Assembly: GCF_024806495.1 (NCBI RefSeq) | Contig: NZ_JANUFF010000007.1 | Location: 124,001 to 188,000 of the forward strand | Reading direction: 5' to 3' | Length of the DNA: 64,000 bases | From: Chryseobacterium sp. JUb7 | GTDB taxonomy: Bacteria > Bacteroidota > Bacteroidia > Flavobacteriales > Weeksellaceae | Part shown: in pieces, positions 16,258 to 25,943 of the stretch | Layout: each line of letters begins with the position of its first letter | Position numbering within the stretch: the first letter of the stretch is position 1 | Notes under the pieces: generated by a model | What the model was told of the DNA's origin: nothing | Seen by the model: the letters and a program-made list of their open reading frames with translations, nothing else | Database searches by the model: none | Translations under genes and position numbers: made by a program

Positions 16258-19200
16258 ATGAAAAAGTTATTAACACTCTCTATACAAAAGAAGTGGCTAA
16301 TCTTAGCCCTCTTCATATTGCTCGGTTTTTTCGGATATTATTCATGGACAAAACTTTCCGTTGAAGCCTATCCTGACATCGCCGACACAACATCACAGGT
16401 TGTCACTCAGGTTCCGGGATTGGCGGCAGAGGAAATTGAACAGCAAATCACGATTCCGCTGGAAAGAGCTATCAATGGCTTACCCGGAATGCACATCATG
16501 CGAAGCAAAAGTACGTTTGGACTTTCCATGATCACCATCGTTTTTGAAGATGGAACTGATGATTACTGGGCACGACAAAGAATTCAGGAAAGACTGACAG
16601 AAATATCTCTTCCCTACGATGCCCAACCCGGATTAGATCCCCTCACCTCTCCTACAGGCGAAATCTACCGTTATATTATTGAAAGTAATAATTACAGTTT
16701 GAGAGAACTTACCGATCTTCAGAATTTTGTCATTATTCCGAAAATAAAAGAAGTTTCAGGAATTGCTGATGTGACAAACTTCGGGGGAATTACCACTCAA
16801 TTTCAAATCGAACTTGATCCCAGTAAGCTTGAACAATACAACGTATCACTATCAGAGGTTACAGAAACAATTAACAAAAATAATATAAGCGCCGGCGGAA
16901 GTATGCTTCCAAGGGGTGATCTGGCGTATGTTGTCCGTGGAATCGGTTTAATTAAAAATCTTGAAGATTTAGGAAAAACAGTTATTAAAACAGAAAAAGG
17001 AGTTCCTGTTTATCTAGATGACATTGGAAATTTAAAATACGGAAATCTCGAGCGAAAAGGCATTCTTGGTTTTACAGACAGAACACGAAATTATAATGAA
17101 AGCGTAGGCGGAATTGTTCTTTTATTAAAAGGACAAAATCCCTCAAAAGTTTTAGACGGAGTACATGAAGCAGTGAATGAGCTTAATTCCAGTCTTCTGC
17201 CTGCAGGTGTAAAAATACACCCTTATCTTGACAGAACTGATTTGGTAAAAACTACCCTCACAACGGTTTCCCATACCTTAACAGAAGGAATTGTTCTGGT
17301 CATCATCGTTCTGATTGTTTTCCTCGGAAGTTGGAGAGGAGCATTGCTGGTGGCGATTACCATTCCGTTTTCTATTCTCATTGCATTTATATTAATGTAT
17401 TTTACGAATATTCCTGCTAATCTTCTATCCTTGGGAGCTATTGATTTTGGAATTATTGTAGACGGTTCCATTGTGATGCTGGAAACTATTTTAAAGAAAA
17501 GAGAAGAATCTCCAACAGCAGATTTAAAAGAAAAGACAATCACACAGACGGTTATTGAAGTGGCAAAACCTATCTTTTTTTCCGGCATCATTATTACCAC
17601 AGCTTATCTTCCTCTGTTTGCCTTCGAAAGAGTTGAAAAAAAATTATTTACCCCTATGGCATTTACAGTGGGTTACGCATTGCTCGGGGCTTTAGCCGTA
17701 GCATTACTGGTTATTCCGGGATTGGCATACATTATTTACAGAAAACCAAGAAAAATATATCATAACCGCTGGCTTGAAAAATTAAGCAACATCTATGAGA
17801 AAAAAATAGAATTCATCTTGTCAGCACCCAGAAAAATATTAATTCCGATTGCCGCCGTACTCATTGGGGCAGGAGTTTTATCCCTTACGGTCGGGAAGGA
17901 TTTCTTACCCGAGCTGGATGAAGGTTCAATTTGGCTGCAGGTTCAGCTTCCACCGGGAATTTCATTAGACAAAGCTAAAGAAATGAGCGATTCATTAAGA
18001 GCAAAGACCATGAAACATTCGGAAGTTACCTACATCATGGTTCAAACCGGACGAAATGATGATGGAACCGATCCATGGACCGCCTCTCACTTTGAAGTTT
18101 CGATAGGAATGAAACCTTACAAAGAATGGAAATCCGGAAAGACAAAAGCAGATTTAATTAAAGAACTTTCGGAAGATTATAAAAAAATGCCCGGTTTTAC
18201 GGTAGGATTTTCACAACCGATGATAGATGGTGTGATGGATAAAATTTCCGGAGCACATAGTGAATTGGTAGTAAAAGTATACGGTGACGATTTTAAAGAA
18301 ACCAGAAATATTGCAGAGCAGATCCTTTCAACTTTAGAAAAAGTTCCGGGCTCAGCAGATCTGGCGATTGATCAGGAACCACCGCTTCCTCAATTGCAGA
18401 TCGTCGCTGACAGAGACAAAATTGCCCAATACGGTTTAAACATATCGGATGTTACAGATTTAATTGAAGTTGCCCTTGGCGGAAAAGCCATTTCGCAGGT
18501 TTTCATAGGGAATAAAGTCTATGATATCTCGTGCAGATATACCGAAACAAGCAGAAACAGTCCGGAAAAAATCAGTAATCTGATGCTTACCTCAGCGTCA
18601 GGAGCTAAAATTCCACTTTCACAGGTTGCTGATATTAATTTGAACACTGGAGAAAGCACTATTACCAGAGAAATGAATAAAAGGCATCTTACCGTAAAAT
18701 TAAATTTACGCGGAAGAGATTTAACCTCATTTTTAGATGAAGCCCAGAAAAAAATTGAGCAAAATGTACATTACAATCATGAAAAAAATCAAATCAAATG
18801 GGGTGGCCAGTTTGAAAACAAAAACAGAGCGTATTCCAGACTGGCGGTGATTGTTCCTGTGGTTTTATCCTTAATGTTTTTATTGTTGTATGGGGCTTTC
18901 AAAAGTTTCAGACAGGCATTGGTATTGATGACCATCATTCCATTAGCTTTATTTGGAGGAATGCTTGCTTTAAACATCAGAGGAATGTCATTAAATGTTT
19001 CTTCAGCTGTAGGCTTCATCGCATTGTTCGGGGTGGCCATTCAAAATGGAGTTATTATGGTTTCGCACATCAATACACTTCGAGAAAAAGATTACAATCT
19101 CAAATTATCCGTTATAAAAGGAGCAAAAGACCGCTTCAGACCGGTTCTAATGACGGCTTCGGTTGCGGTTATAGGGCTCCTTCCCGCTTCTTTAACTACA

Positions 19201-19350
19201 GGAATTGGTTCCGATGTGCAAAGACCTTTAGCCACTGTTATTGTCTATGGATTAATGTTTTCAACACTTTTAACCCTGTTTGTTCTTCCCGCCATTTATT
19301 ATTTAACGGAATTCCGATTCCAAAATAAAACTCGACAAAATGAAATTTAA
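16258..19350 (+). CDS. Heavy-metal-type RND efflux pump (CzcA/CusA family)
   Basis: A 1030-residue inner-membrane pump with the usual TM1, porter loop, TM2-6, second loop, TM8-12 plan. The HME signature in TM4 reads 'DFGIIVDGSIVMLE', closest to the CzcA-type D-F-G-x-x-V-D-G pattern, with the proton-relay Asp residues. This suggests a divalent cation, but the substrate cannot be settled from sequence and CusA-type methionine triads are not evident. The stop overlaps the following channel gene by 11 bp, so expression is tightly coupled. Confidence 0.93.
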   Translation: MKKLLTLSIQKKWLILALFILLGFFGYYSWTKLSVEAYPDIADTTSQVVTQVPGLAAEEIEQQITIPLERAINGLPGMHIMRSKSTFGLSMITIVFEDGTDDYWARQRIQERLTEISLPYDAQPGLDPLTSPTGEIYRYIIESNNYSLRELTDLQNFVIIPKIKEVSGIADVTNFGGITTQFQIELDPSKLEQYNVSLSEVTETINKNNISAGGSMLPRGDLAYVVRGIGLIKNLEDLGKTVIKTEKGVPVYLDDIGNLKYGNLERKGILGFTDRTRNYNESVGGIVLLLKGQNPSKVLDGVHEAVNELNSSLLPAGVKIHPYLDRTDLVKTTLTTVSHTLTEGIVLVIIVLIVFLGSWRGALLVAITIPFSILIAFILMYFTNIPANLLSLGAIDFGIIVDGSIVMLETILKKREESPTADLKEKTITQTVIEVAKPIFFSGIIITTAYLPLFAFERVEKKLFTPMAFTVGYALLGALAVALLVIPGLAYIIYRKPRKIYHNRWLEKLSNIYEKKIEFILSAPRKILIPIAAVLIGAGVLSLTVGKDFLPELDEGSIWLQVQLPPGISLDKAKEMSDSLRAKTMKHSEVTYIMVQTGRNDDGTDPWTASHFEVSIGMKPYKEWKSGKTKADLIKELSEDYKKMPGFTVGFSQPMIDGVMDKISGAHSELVVKVYGDDFKETRNIAEQILSTLEKVPGSADLAIDQEPPLPQLQIVADRDKIAQYGLNISDVTDLIEVALGGKAISQVFIGNKVYDISCRYTETSRNSPEKISNLMLTSASGAKIPLSQVADINLNTGESTITREMNKRHLTVKLNLRGRDLTSFLDEAQKKIEQNVHYNHEKNQIKWGGQFENKNRAYSRLAVIVPVVLSLMFLLLYGAFKSFRQALVLMTIIPLALFGGMLALNIRGMSLNVSSAVGFIALFGVAIQNGVIMVSHINTLREKDYNLKLSVIKGAKDRFRPVLMTASVAVIGLLPASLTTGIGSDVQRPLATVIVYGLMFSTLLTLFVLPAIYYLTEFRFQNKTRQNEI

Positions 19351-20590
19351 AACCATATATATCACGTTCTGCATATTGGGCATTGGTATAAAAGCTCAAA
19401 CTACAGAATCAACCTTCAGTGAATACTTAAAGAATGTCAAAGAGAAAAACCTGAATATTGCGGCTCAAAAATATAATATCAACATCGCTGAAGCCTCTAT
19501 ATTAACGGCAAGTATACTGCCCGATCCCCAAATCGATATAGAAACGTCAAACAACGGCGTCGCTGCAGATTTGGGTTATACCATCGGAGCAGGAATAAGC
19601 TGGACACTGGAACTTGGACAAAAAAGAAAGGCCAGAATAAATTATGCGAAAAACGAATCAGAGCTGACCAAACTGCAATTTCAGGACTATCTGAGAAATC
19701 TTTTTGCCAATGCCACCATTGGTTATATTGAAGCTTTAAAATCCAAAGTTTTACTGGATGTTCAGAAAGATTCTTATGAAAATATGCTTCAGCTTGCTAA
19801 ATCCGACAGTATACGGTATCAACTGGGAGACATTTCAAAAGTAACTTCTCAACAAAGTAAATTGGAAGCTTCTTCTCTGTTAAATGAAGTTTATCAACAG
19901 CAAAGCATTCAAAAACAGAGTGTCACCGCATTATCTGATTTTACAGGAGGTGATGTTACCGAAGAATTGCTTACTGGAAATTTTAATGCTTTTAACCGAA
20001 ATTTCAGTCTGGATGAGCTTATCACCGAAGCACTGGCTCAAAGAGCGGATTTATTATCATCAAAGCAGAATATAAATTTAGCTAAAAGTCTTATTAATCT
20101 GGAAAAAGCAAACCGCGTCATTGATTTAGGCCTAAGTTTAGGTGCGCAACATAATACAGTTGCCAATAACGAAATTGCTCCGTCTCCGGTTTCCAATGCT
20201 GTAAACCTTGGAGTAAGTATTCCTCTGAAGTTTTCTAACCGTAGAAATGCAGATTTAAAAATAGCTCAGATGAAGCATACACAAGCCGAAACAGAGTATA
20301 AACAGATAGAAAATATCATCCGAATAGAGGTGACTCAGGCTTATCACCAATACAAATCCACTCAAAAGCAGATTCAGCAATTTGATAACGGAATACTGAA
20401 CGATGCTAAAAGTATTCTGGATGGAATCAGTTACAGTTATCAACGTGGAGAAAGCTCAATATTAGAAGTTTTAAATGCCCAAAGAACGTACAATGAACTG
20501 AGAAAAAATTATTTTGAAATCCTCGCAGAAAATGCTGTTTCACTGATTGAACTGGAACGAAAATCGGGAATCTGGGATATCGATTTTTAA
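19340..20590 (+). CDS. TolC/CzcC-family outer-membrane efflux channel
   Basis: A 416-residue protein with a signal peptide (cleavage about residue 19, 'GIKAQ'). Two OEP repeats rich in long amphipathic helices follow (about 30-215 and 220-410). It completes the tripartite pump with the preceding adaptor and RND transporter, overlapping the RND gene by 11 bp. It is the last gene of the operon, closed by a strong bidirectional terminator. Confidence 0.92.
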   Translation: MKFKTIYITFCILGIGIKAQTTESTFSEYLKNVKEKNLNIAAQKYNINIAEASILTASILPDPQIDIETSNNGVAADLGYTIGAGISWTLELGQKRKARINYAKNESELTKLQFQDYLRNLFANATIGYIEALKSKVLLDVQKDSYENMLQLAKSDSIRYQLGDISKVTSQQSKLEASSLLNEVYQQQSIQKQSVTALSDFTGGDVTEELLTGNFNAFNRNFSLDELITEALAQRADLLSSKQNINLAKSLINLEKANRVIDLGLSLGAQHNTVANNEIAPSPVSNAVNLGVSIPLKFSNRRNADLKIAQMKHTQAETEYKQIENIIRIEVTQAYHQYKSTQKQIQQFDNGILNDAKSILDGISYSYQRGESSILEVLNAQRTYNELRKNYFEILAENAVSLIELERKSGIWDIDF

Positions 20591-20591
20591 T

Positions 20592-20629
20592 AAAAAATAA
20601 GCTCTGAATATTTTTAGAGCTTATTTTTT
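20592..20629. terminator. Bidirectional terminator after RND operon
   Basis: A perfect 14-bp stem (20592-20605 with 20616-20629) and 10-nt loop, A-rich then T-rich. The right arm overlaps the last codons of the convergent DUF1801 gene. Confidence 0.85.
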
Positions 20630-21088
20630 CAGTTTACTTTTAAATTGTGTTTCGTAGATCGAAATCCACTCTTCAACAGTCATTTTTTCAGCCATTTCAG
20701 CTAATAATCCGAAAGGGATATCCTCCATTTTTTTGAAACGGACACATGATTTCCCCATGTCCAGTTTTCTTTTTGAATGCTTGGGGAATTCTTCTACAAA
20801 CCAGTTCAGCAATTCAGGCTTGGCATACATTCCCATATGATACAGGGCAATAAAATTCTTTTGAGAAGCCAGTCCCATAAATGGTAACGGAGATCCGGGC
20901 GTGCAATGATATCCTTCAGGATAAGTCTCCAACGGAACATCCCAGCCGATCATTCCATAGCTGATCCCTTGCTGAAAACCTTGCGGCAGATTTTCATTGA
21001 TAATATCAAACATTTTTTTGAAAACCGCCTGTCTCTCTTCAGGAATTTTTGAAATATAGTCTTCTACAGAAATAGCAGGAATTTGCAT
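20621..21088 (-). CDS. DUF1801 (YdhG-like) protein
   Basis: A 155-residue cytoplasmic protein of the DUF1801/YdhG family, identified from 'VEDYISKIPEERQAVFKKM' at the N-terminus, the central 'SYGMIGW...LASQKNFIALYHMG' and 'GKSCVRFKKMEDIP'. The family's function is unknown; the fold is related to a frataxin-like alpha/beta layout. It stands alone on the minus strand and its stop lies inside the shared terminator. Confidence 0.8.
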   Translation of the reverse strand: MQIPAISVEDYISKIPEERQAVFKKMFDIINENLPQGFQQGISYGMIGWDVPLETYPEGYHCTPGSPLPFMGLASQKNFIALYHMGMYAKPELLNWFVEEFPKHSKRKLDMGKSCVRFKKMEDIPFGLLAEMAEKMTVEEWISIYETQFKSKLKK

Positions 21089-21157
21089 TTTTTATATGTT
21101 TTTATCAGATTACTAATTTAAACTTTTCCATACATCAAACAAATAGTTTTTTACAAA

Positions 21158-21190
21158 AAAGGCAGCTATACATAGGGTACAGCTGCCTTT
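21158..21190 (-). terminator. Terminator of T9SS cargo gene
   Basis: AAAGGCAGCT and AGCTGCCTTT form a 10-bp stem with a 13-nt loop, followed by T on the minus strand, 20 nt past the stop. Confidence 0.8.
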
Positions 21191-21209
21191 GGTTATATAA
21201 ATCTAAAAA

Positions 21210-22940
21210 TTAATTCTTAATAGCCTTCGTTGTGAACTGAGATCCGTCTTTAAATTTCAATGTCACTAAATACAGTCCTGAATTCAAGAATCTTAAATCG
21301 ATTTCTTTTGTAGGACGATCAATCGTTCTCACTATTCGTCCTGAAACATCACTGATGGTAACAGCTGTTACTTTTTCAATTTCAGAAACATACAATACAT
21401 CTTTAAAAGGATTAGGATGAATCGCTAGTTTTTTCTTATTGGCATCAACTTCAGAAGTAGATAGCTGAGCTGTTTCCCAATATACATCATCCCAGTAATA
21501 AGACTTGCTGTCGTTACCTCCTCTGATAGCCAATCTTGCATCTGCAGGAACGGTATTCGGAACAGCAACAGTATATTCAGAGCCTGCCGCCGTGTAACTT
21601 GTATTATTAATTGTTAAAGCCTGTATTGCTACAAAAGTACTTGCATCAGCCGTATTCGTTACGTATCCTACCGTTAAAGTTCCCGGGGCTCCACTGCTTA
21701 CTCTTGCTTTAAGTCTTAGCTGATTGTTTCCTGAATTGATATTACTGAAAACAGGAAGTACAGTATAAGTCGGAGTCTGAGTTGCAGTCGTAAATTGATA
21801 AATATTTCTTGTCCCCGAAGCAGGAGTTGTAGACGTAATAGTTTGTGAACCTGTTCCTGCTAATCTGATCCAGCAATCCGGAACAATAGATCCTGTTGCA
21901 TACGAATCAAAATTCTCAAACAGTGAAGTTACCGCTCCACAAGCTGTTTTAAAGTTTCCTGAGAACGACCATGCGCTTTGGCTCGTCGCGGAGCTGCAAT
22001 TTGATCTTACCCAGTAATAATAAGTCGTATTCGGATTTAAGTTATCGATTAATCTTGTCGTTCCCACTACTCCCTGAATTGTAGGTGGTGTACCTGCTGT
22101 AGGAGCCGTATTGGTAGTGCTGTAATAAATATCATAGCTTACAGCTGACGCTGAATTAGGCGTCCACGAAACCTGAGCCGAAGTAGAAGTTAAAGTACCT
22201 ACAGGCTGTAAAGTAGGGGCTACACAGTCTGAATAGGCATCAGCAGAAAAAGCAAAAATATTCGAAACCCCTGTTCCTCCTGTTTTTGTTACCATTACAC
22301 TTTGGATCGGTTTTGTCTGATTGCCGGCATCCAACGTCAATAATGTCTGATATAATCTTGGGTTTGTCGTATTTGGTTCTAAAACATCATTCGTTCTGTT
22401 GATTCTTCCAATCCCCTGAATGGCAAAATTTGTTCCTCCATACCAGTCAGAAAGAGCCACCCCAGAAAAGGTCTGGCTTGTATTATCTGTAAAATTAACC
22501 TTTACTTCAACAGTAGAAGTACCACTTCCGCTTGTTGATAGCATATATAGTTTAAAAGCTGCTTTTGGAGAAGCAAAAGTCAATAATCCATTATCAGAAG
22601 TAGCAACCAGTTTCAGAGAGTTATTTGCACTTAAATTTCCCAGTTGAAAACTTAATCCCGGAGTAGAGGCTACTACAGTATTGATAATTCCGTCAGCTGG
22701 TATTCCGTAAGTAAGCGGAGTGCTGGAAGACGTCAACTGGTAATCTCTTGCTACAAAAGCAAATGAAACGCCATCCACATCCGAACTGGTAGATAAAGAA
22801 GAAGACCCTACACCATTAGCTATAACATCCGCTGTATATCCCGATTGTACAGGCATTGTCTGAAAATTTTGAGCCATCATCAGAGAGGCAGAAAAAAGAG
22901 CCGCAATATTCAAGGCTCCACAAAGTAGTTTTATTTTCAT
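21210..22940 (-). CDS. Secreted T9SS cargo with fibronectin type III domain
   Basis: A 576-residue exported protein: signal peptide (1 to about 23, ending 'LMMAQ'), a beta-rich N-terminal region, a fibronectin type III domain (about 230-325) of the form found in Bacteroidota adhesins, a jelly-roll-like region, and a type A T9SS C-terminal sorting domain (about 500-576, 'IHPNPFKDVLYVS...GLYLVTLKF...KAIKN'). No catalytic motif is seen, so function is unknown; it is probably a surface or secreted binding protein. A long AT-rich gap (22941-23192) lies upstream and holds no gene. Confidence 0.88.
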   Translation of the reverse strand: MKIKLLCGALNIAALFSASLMMAQNFQTMPVQSGYTADVIANGVGSSSLSTSSDVDGVSFAFVARDYQLTSSSTPLTYGIPADGIINTVVASTPGLSFQLGNLSANNSLKLVATSDNGLLTFASPKAAFKLYMLSTSGSGTSTVEVKVNFTDNTSQTFSGVALSDWYGGTNFAIQGIGRINRTNDVLEPNTTNPRLYQTLLTLDAGNQTKPIQSVMVTKTGGTGVSNIFAFSADAYSDCVAPTLQPVGTLTSTSAQVSWTPNSASAVSYDIYYSTTNTAPTAGTPPTIQGVVGTTRLIDNLNPNTTYYYWVRSNCSSATSQSAWSFSGNFKTACGAVTSLFENFDSYATGSIVPDCWIRLAGTGSQTITSTTPASGTRNIYQFTTATQTPTYTVLPVFSNINSGNNQLRLKARVSSGAPGTLTVGYVTNTADASTFVAIQALTINNTSYTAAGSEYTVAVPNTVPADARLAIRGGNDSKSYYWDDVYWETAQLSTSEVDANKKKLAIHPNPFKDVLYVSEIEKVTAVTISDVSGRIVRTIDRPTKEIDLRFLNSGLYLVTLKFKDGSQFTTKAIKN

Positions 22941-23192
22941 ATTACTTATTATTAATGCCCTAAATTTATAAAAAAAATAATATAAAAACCATTTAGATAA
23001 ACATTTTTCAAATAAAATTTACATTAATTAAAAAATCAAACAACCATTTAAATCAATTAAAATATATAAACAAAAATAATAAACAAATAAAACATAAAAA
23101 ACATCAACAAAAACAAAGTATAAGTAAGAATATAAAAAACCAACACAAAACAGTAAAAATGAGCAGTATTTTAATATTGAGAAATTAAATCT

Positions 23193-23200
23193 TATTTTTG
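23193..23200 (+). promoter_or_regulatory. -7 promoter box for aminotransferase gene
   Basis: TATTTTTG matches TAnnTTTG, 19 bp before the ATG. Confidence 0.6.
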
Positions 23201-23219
23201 TCATACAAATTTTTGAACA

Positions 23220-24425
23220 ATGCCGAATATTTCAAACAGAGCACAGCATATGCCAGCATCGCCGGTAAGAAAACTAGTTCCTTTTGCGTTAAAAGCAAAA
23301 CAAAAGGGAATTAAAGTATATCATCTTAATATAGGGCAACCGGATATTGAAACTCCGGAAACGGCTTTAAATGCTTTAAAAAACATAGATTTAAAAGTAT
23401 TGGAGTATGCTCTTTCTGAAGGAAATATCGAATACAGACAGGCACTTACCGAGTATTATCACAGTTTGGATTTCACAGATTTAACGCCTGACAACTTTAT
23501 TGTAACCAATGGAGGGTCAGAAGCTTTAAACTTTGCGATTTCTACATTATGTGATGATGGTGACGAAGTGATCATTCCGGAACCTTATTATGCGAACTAT
23601 AATGGTTTTACCAATGCATTCAATGTAAATGTTGTCGCTGTTCCTTCAACAATTGATACAGGATTTGCTCTTCCTCCGATCGAGGAATTTGAGAAAAAAA
23701 TCACAGAGAAGACAAGAGCTATCGTTATTTGTAATCCTGGGAATCCTACCGGATATCTTTACACTCGTGAAGAGCTTCAAAAATTAGCCGAAATCGCTTT
23801 AAAATATGATATCGTTATTATTTCTGACGAAGTATACAGAGAATATGTTTACGATGGAAAACAGCAGATTTCAATGCTTGCATTTCCTGAATTAAGCGAA
23901 AATTGCATCATTATTGATTCAGAATCAAAACGTTACTCAATGTGTGGTGTAAGAATCGGATGTTTAATCACCCGCTCTAAAAAAATACACGATGCGGCAA
24001 TGCTTTTTGCACAGGCAAGACTAAGTCCGGTTTTACTGGGACAGATTGCAGCTACAGCAGCTCACCAAAATGACGGTGCTTACATAAGAGCAGTAAGAGA
24101 AGAATATACACACAGAAGAAATATTCTGGTTGATTTGCTTAATGCAATTCCCGGAGTTATTTGTCCTAAACCCAAAGGAGCTTTCTATTGCGTTGCCGAA
24201 CTTCCGGTAGATGACACTGAAAAATTTGCCCAATGGCTGCTTGAAAAATATTCTTTCAATAACGAAACGATCATGGTAGCCCCTGCAGGAGGCTTTTACA
24301 GCAACCCTGAGTTAGGAAAAAAACAGGTAAGAATCGCTTACGTTCTAAAAGAAGAAGATTTAAAAAGAAGTGCAGCTATTTTAAAAGATGCCCTTGAAAA
24401 ATACAAATTAGAATTCAGCCTTTAA
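23220..24425 (+). CDS. PLP-dependent class I/II aminotransferase
   Basis: A 401-residue cytosolic aspartate-aminotransferase-fold enzyme. Visible motifs are 'NIGQPDIETPE' near the N-terminus, 'NPGNPTGYLYT' with the substrate Asn, 'ISDEVYREYVYDG' with the PLP-binding Asp/Tyr, and the Schiff-base Lys in 'SESKRYSMCGVRIG'. The amino acid substrate cannot be told; the aspartate aminotransferase subgroup is most likely. A lipoprotein gene and murB follow within short gaps (16 and 4 bp), so they may share its promoter. Confidence 0.88.
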   Translation: MPNISNRAQHMPASPVRKLVPFALKAKQKGIKVYHLNIGQPDIETPETALNALKNIDLKVLEYALSEGNIEYRQALTEYYHSLDFTDLTPDNFIVTNGGSEALNFAISTLCDDGDEVIIPEPYYANYNGFTNAFNVNVVAVPSTIDTGFALPPIEEFEKKITEKTRAIVICNPGNPTGYLYTREELQKLAEIALKYDIVIISDEVYREYVYDGKQQISMLAFPELSENCIIIDSESKRYSMCGVRIGCLITRSKKIHDAAMLFAQARLSPVLLGQIAATAAHQNDGAYIRAVREEYTHRRNILVDLLNAIPGVICPKPKGAFYCVAELPVDDTEKFAQWLLEKYSFNNETIMVAPAGGFYSNPELGKKQVRIAYVLKEEDLKRSAAILKDALEKYKLEFSL

Positions 24426-24441
24426 TTTAAAACGATACAAA

Positions 24442-24924
24442 ATGTCAGCAATAAAAAATCTTGGTTTGAAAATTTTCTCTCCGATGCTTTTATTGCTGAT
24501 ATTTTTTTCTTGTGATGACAAGAAACCCGAAAACACTGGCTCAAAAAATCCAAACGATATTATTTTTATACGTTACTCAGACATTGGAGGTGAGCTCGGA
24601 AACTACAAAATTATTAAAATCACAAAAGATTCTATTCAATTAGAAACGGGAATTACCAACAATAAAACCCATAAAGAATGGAAGTCTTCTATAAATTCTC
24701 AAGTTTGGAATCAACTTACATCAACCATTGATGTAAAAACTCTAGACAAAATAAAAAGTTCACCAAGCAAACAATCTGTCGACGGATTTGATGAAACTTT
24801 CCAGATCAAGACTGTTAAAAAATATCATGTTTATGTAAATGCATATGCTGACACCATTTATTATAAACAGCTTCAAAAATTAAAAGACCAAATTCAAAAT
24901 ATTCTTCCAACCGAATATAAATAA
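24442..24924 (+). CDS. Hypothetical lipoprotein
   Basis: 160 residues with an N-terminal hydrophobic stretch ending LIFFSC (Cys about 24), so a lipoprotein. The body is beta-rich with 'IRYSDIGGELGNYKI' and ends in a helical tail. I do not recognise the family. It sits between the aminotransferase and murB genes with gaps of 16 and 4 bp and is presumably in their operon. Confidence 0.75.
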   Translation: MSAIKNLGLKIFSPMLLLLIFFSCDDKKPENTGSKNPNDIIFIRYSDIGGELGNYKIIKITKDSIQLETGITNNKTHKEWKSSINSQVWNQLTSTIDVKTLDKIKSSPSKQSVDGFDETFQIKTVKKYHVYVNAYADTIYYKQLQKLKDQIQNILPTEYK

Positions 24925-24928
24925 ACCA

Positions 24929-25942
24929 ATGCAAGAAAATTTTTCTCTAAAACCATACAATACATTCGGTGTTGATGCAAAAGCAAAATATTTCGCTGAA
25001 GTCAGCACTACTGATGAATTAAAAGATGTTCTTAGTTTTTCAAAAACCAACACTCTTCCTCTTTTATTCTTAGGTGGCGGAAGCAATGTATTGCTGACAA
25101 AAGATTTTGACGGCTTGGTTATTCAGCTTAATTTAAAAGGAATTTCAGAAGAAGTCCTGAATGAAAACGAAATTCTGATCACCGCAAAAGCCGGAGAAAA
25201 CTGGCATGAATTTGTGATGCATTGTTTAGATAAAAATTTTGGTGGATTAGAAAACCTTTCTTTAATCCCCGGAAATGTAGGAACATCACCAATGCAGAAT
25301 ATCGGCGCCTACGGAACCGAAATTAAAGATATATTTGTATCATGCCGAGTTTTAAATCTGAAAACTCTGGAAATCGCACTATTCAACCTTAAGCAATGTC
25401 AATTCGGCTACAGAGATTCTATTTTTAAGCAGGAAGGAAAAGGAAAATATGTGATTCTCGAAGTTTCATTCAGATTAACGATGAAAAATCACAGAATCAA
25501 AACGGAATACGGTGCTATAAAAACCGAACTGGAAAATCTGAATATTGAAAAACCCACCATTCAGGACGTTTCAAGAGCGGTTATTAATATCAGACAAAGC
25601 AAACTACCCGATCCGAAGCAAATCGGAAACGCGGGAAGCTTTTTTAAAAACCCTACCATTCCTTTGACTCAATTTCAGGAATTGCAGAGAAAATTCGAAA
25701 ATATTCAGGGTTATCCGAATGGAGATTTTGTGAAAGTTCCTGCCGGCTGGCTCATTGAACAATGCGGCTGGAAAGGAAAACAGATCGGCAATGTTGCTTC
25801 GCACAAACTACAGTCACTGGTAATCATCAATGCAACCGGAGAAGCTACAGGAAAGGAAATTTTTGATTTTTCAACAGAAATTATCAACTCTGTAAAAGAG
25901 AAATTCGGGATTGAACTGGAAAGAGAAGTAAACATTATATAA
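24929..25942 (+). CDS. murB: UDP-N-acetylenolpyruvoylglucosamine reductase MurB
   Basis: FAD-dependent reductase of the second step of peptidoglycan synthesis, cytosolic. 337 residues, type I-like length. Motifs: 'KPYNTFGVDA' at the N-terminus, the FAD loop 'LGGGSNVLL', 'IPGNVGTSPMQNIGAYG', the catalytic Ser region 'GNAGSFFKNP', and 'PAGWLIEQCGWKG'. It is four bases after the lipoprotein gene and one base before the next gene. Confidence 0.96.
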   Translation: MQENFSLKPYNTFGVDAKAKYFAEVSTTDELKDVLSFSKTNTLPLLFLGGGSNVLLTKDFDGLVIQLNLKGISEEVLNENEILITAKAGENWHEFVMHCLDKNFGGLENLSLIPGNVGTSPMQNIGAYGTEIKDIFVSCRVLNLKTLEIALFNLKQCQFGYRDSIFKQEGKGKYVILEVSFRLTMKNHRIKTEYGAIKTELENLNIEKPTIQDVSRAVINIRQSKLPDPKQIGNAGSFFKNPTIPLTQFQELQRKFENIQGYPNGDFVKVPAGWLIEQCGWKGKQIGNVASHKLQSLVIINATGEATGKEIFDFSTEIINSVKEKFGIELEREVNII

Positions 25943-25943
25943 A

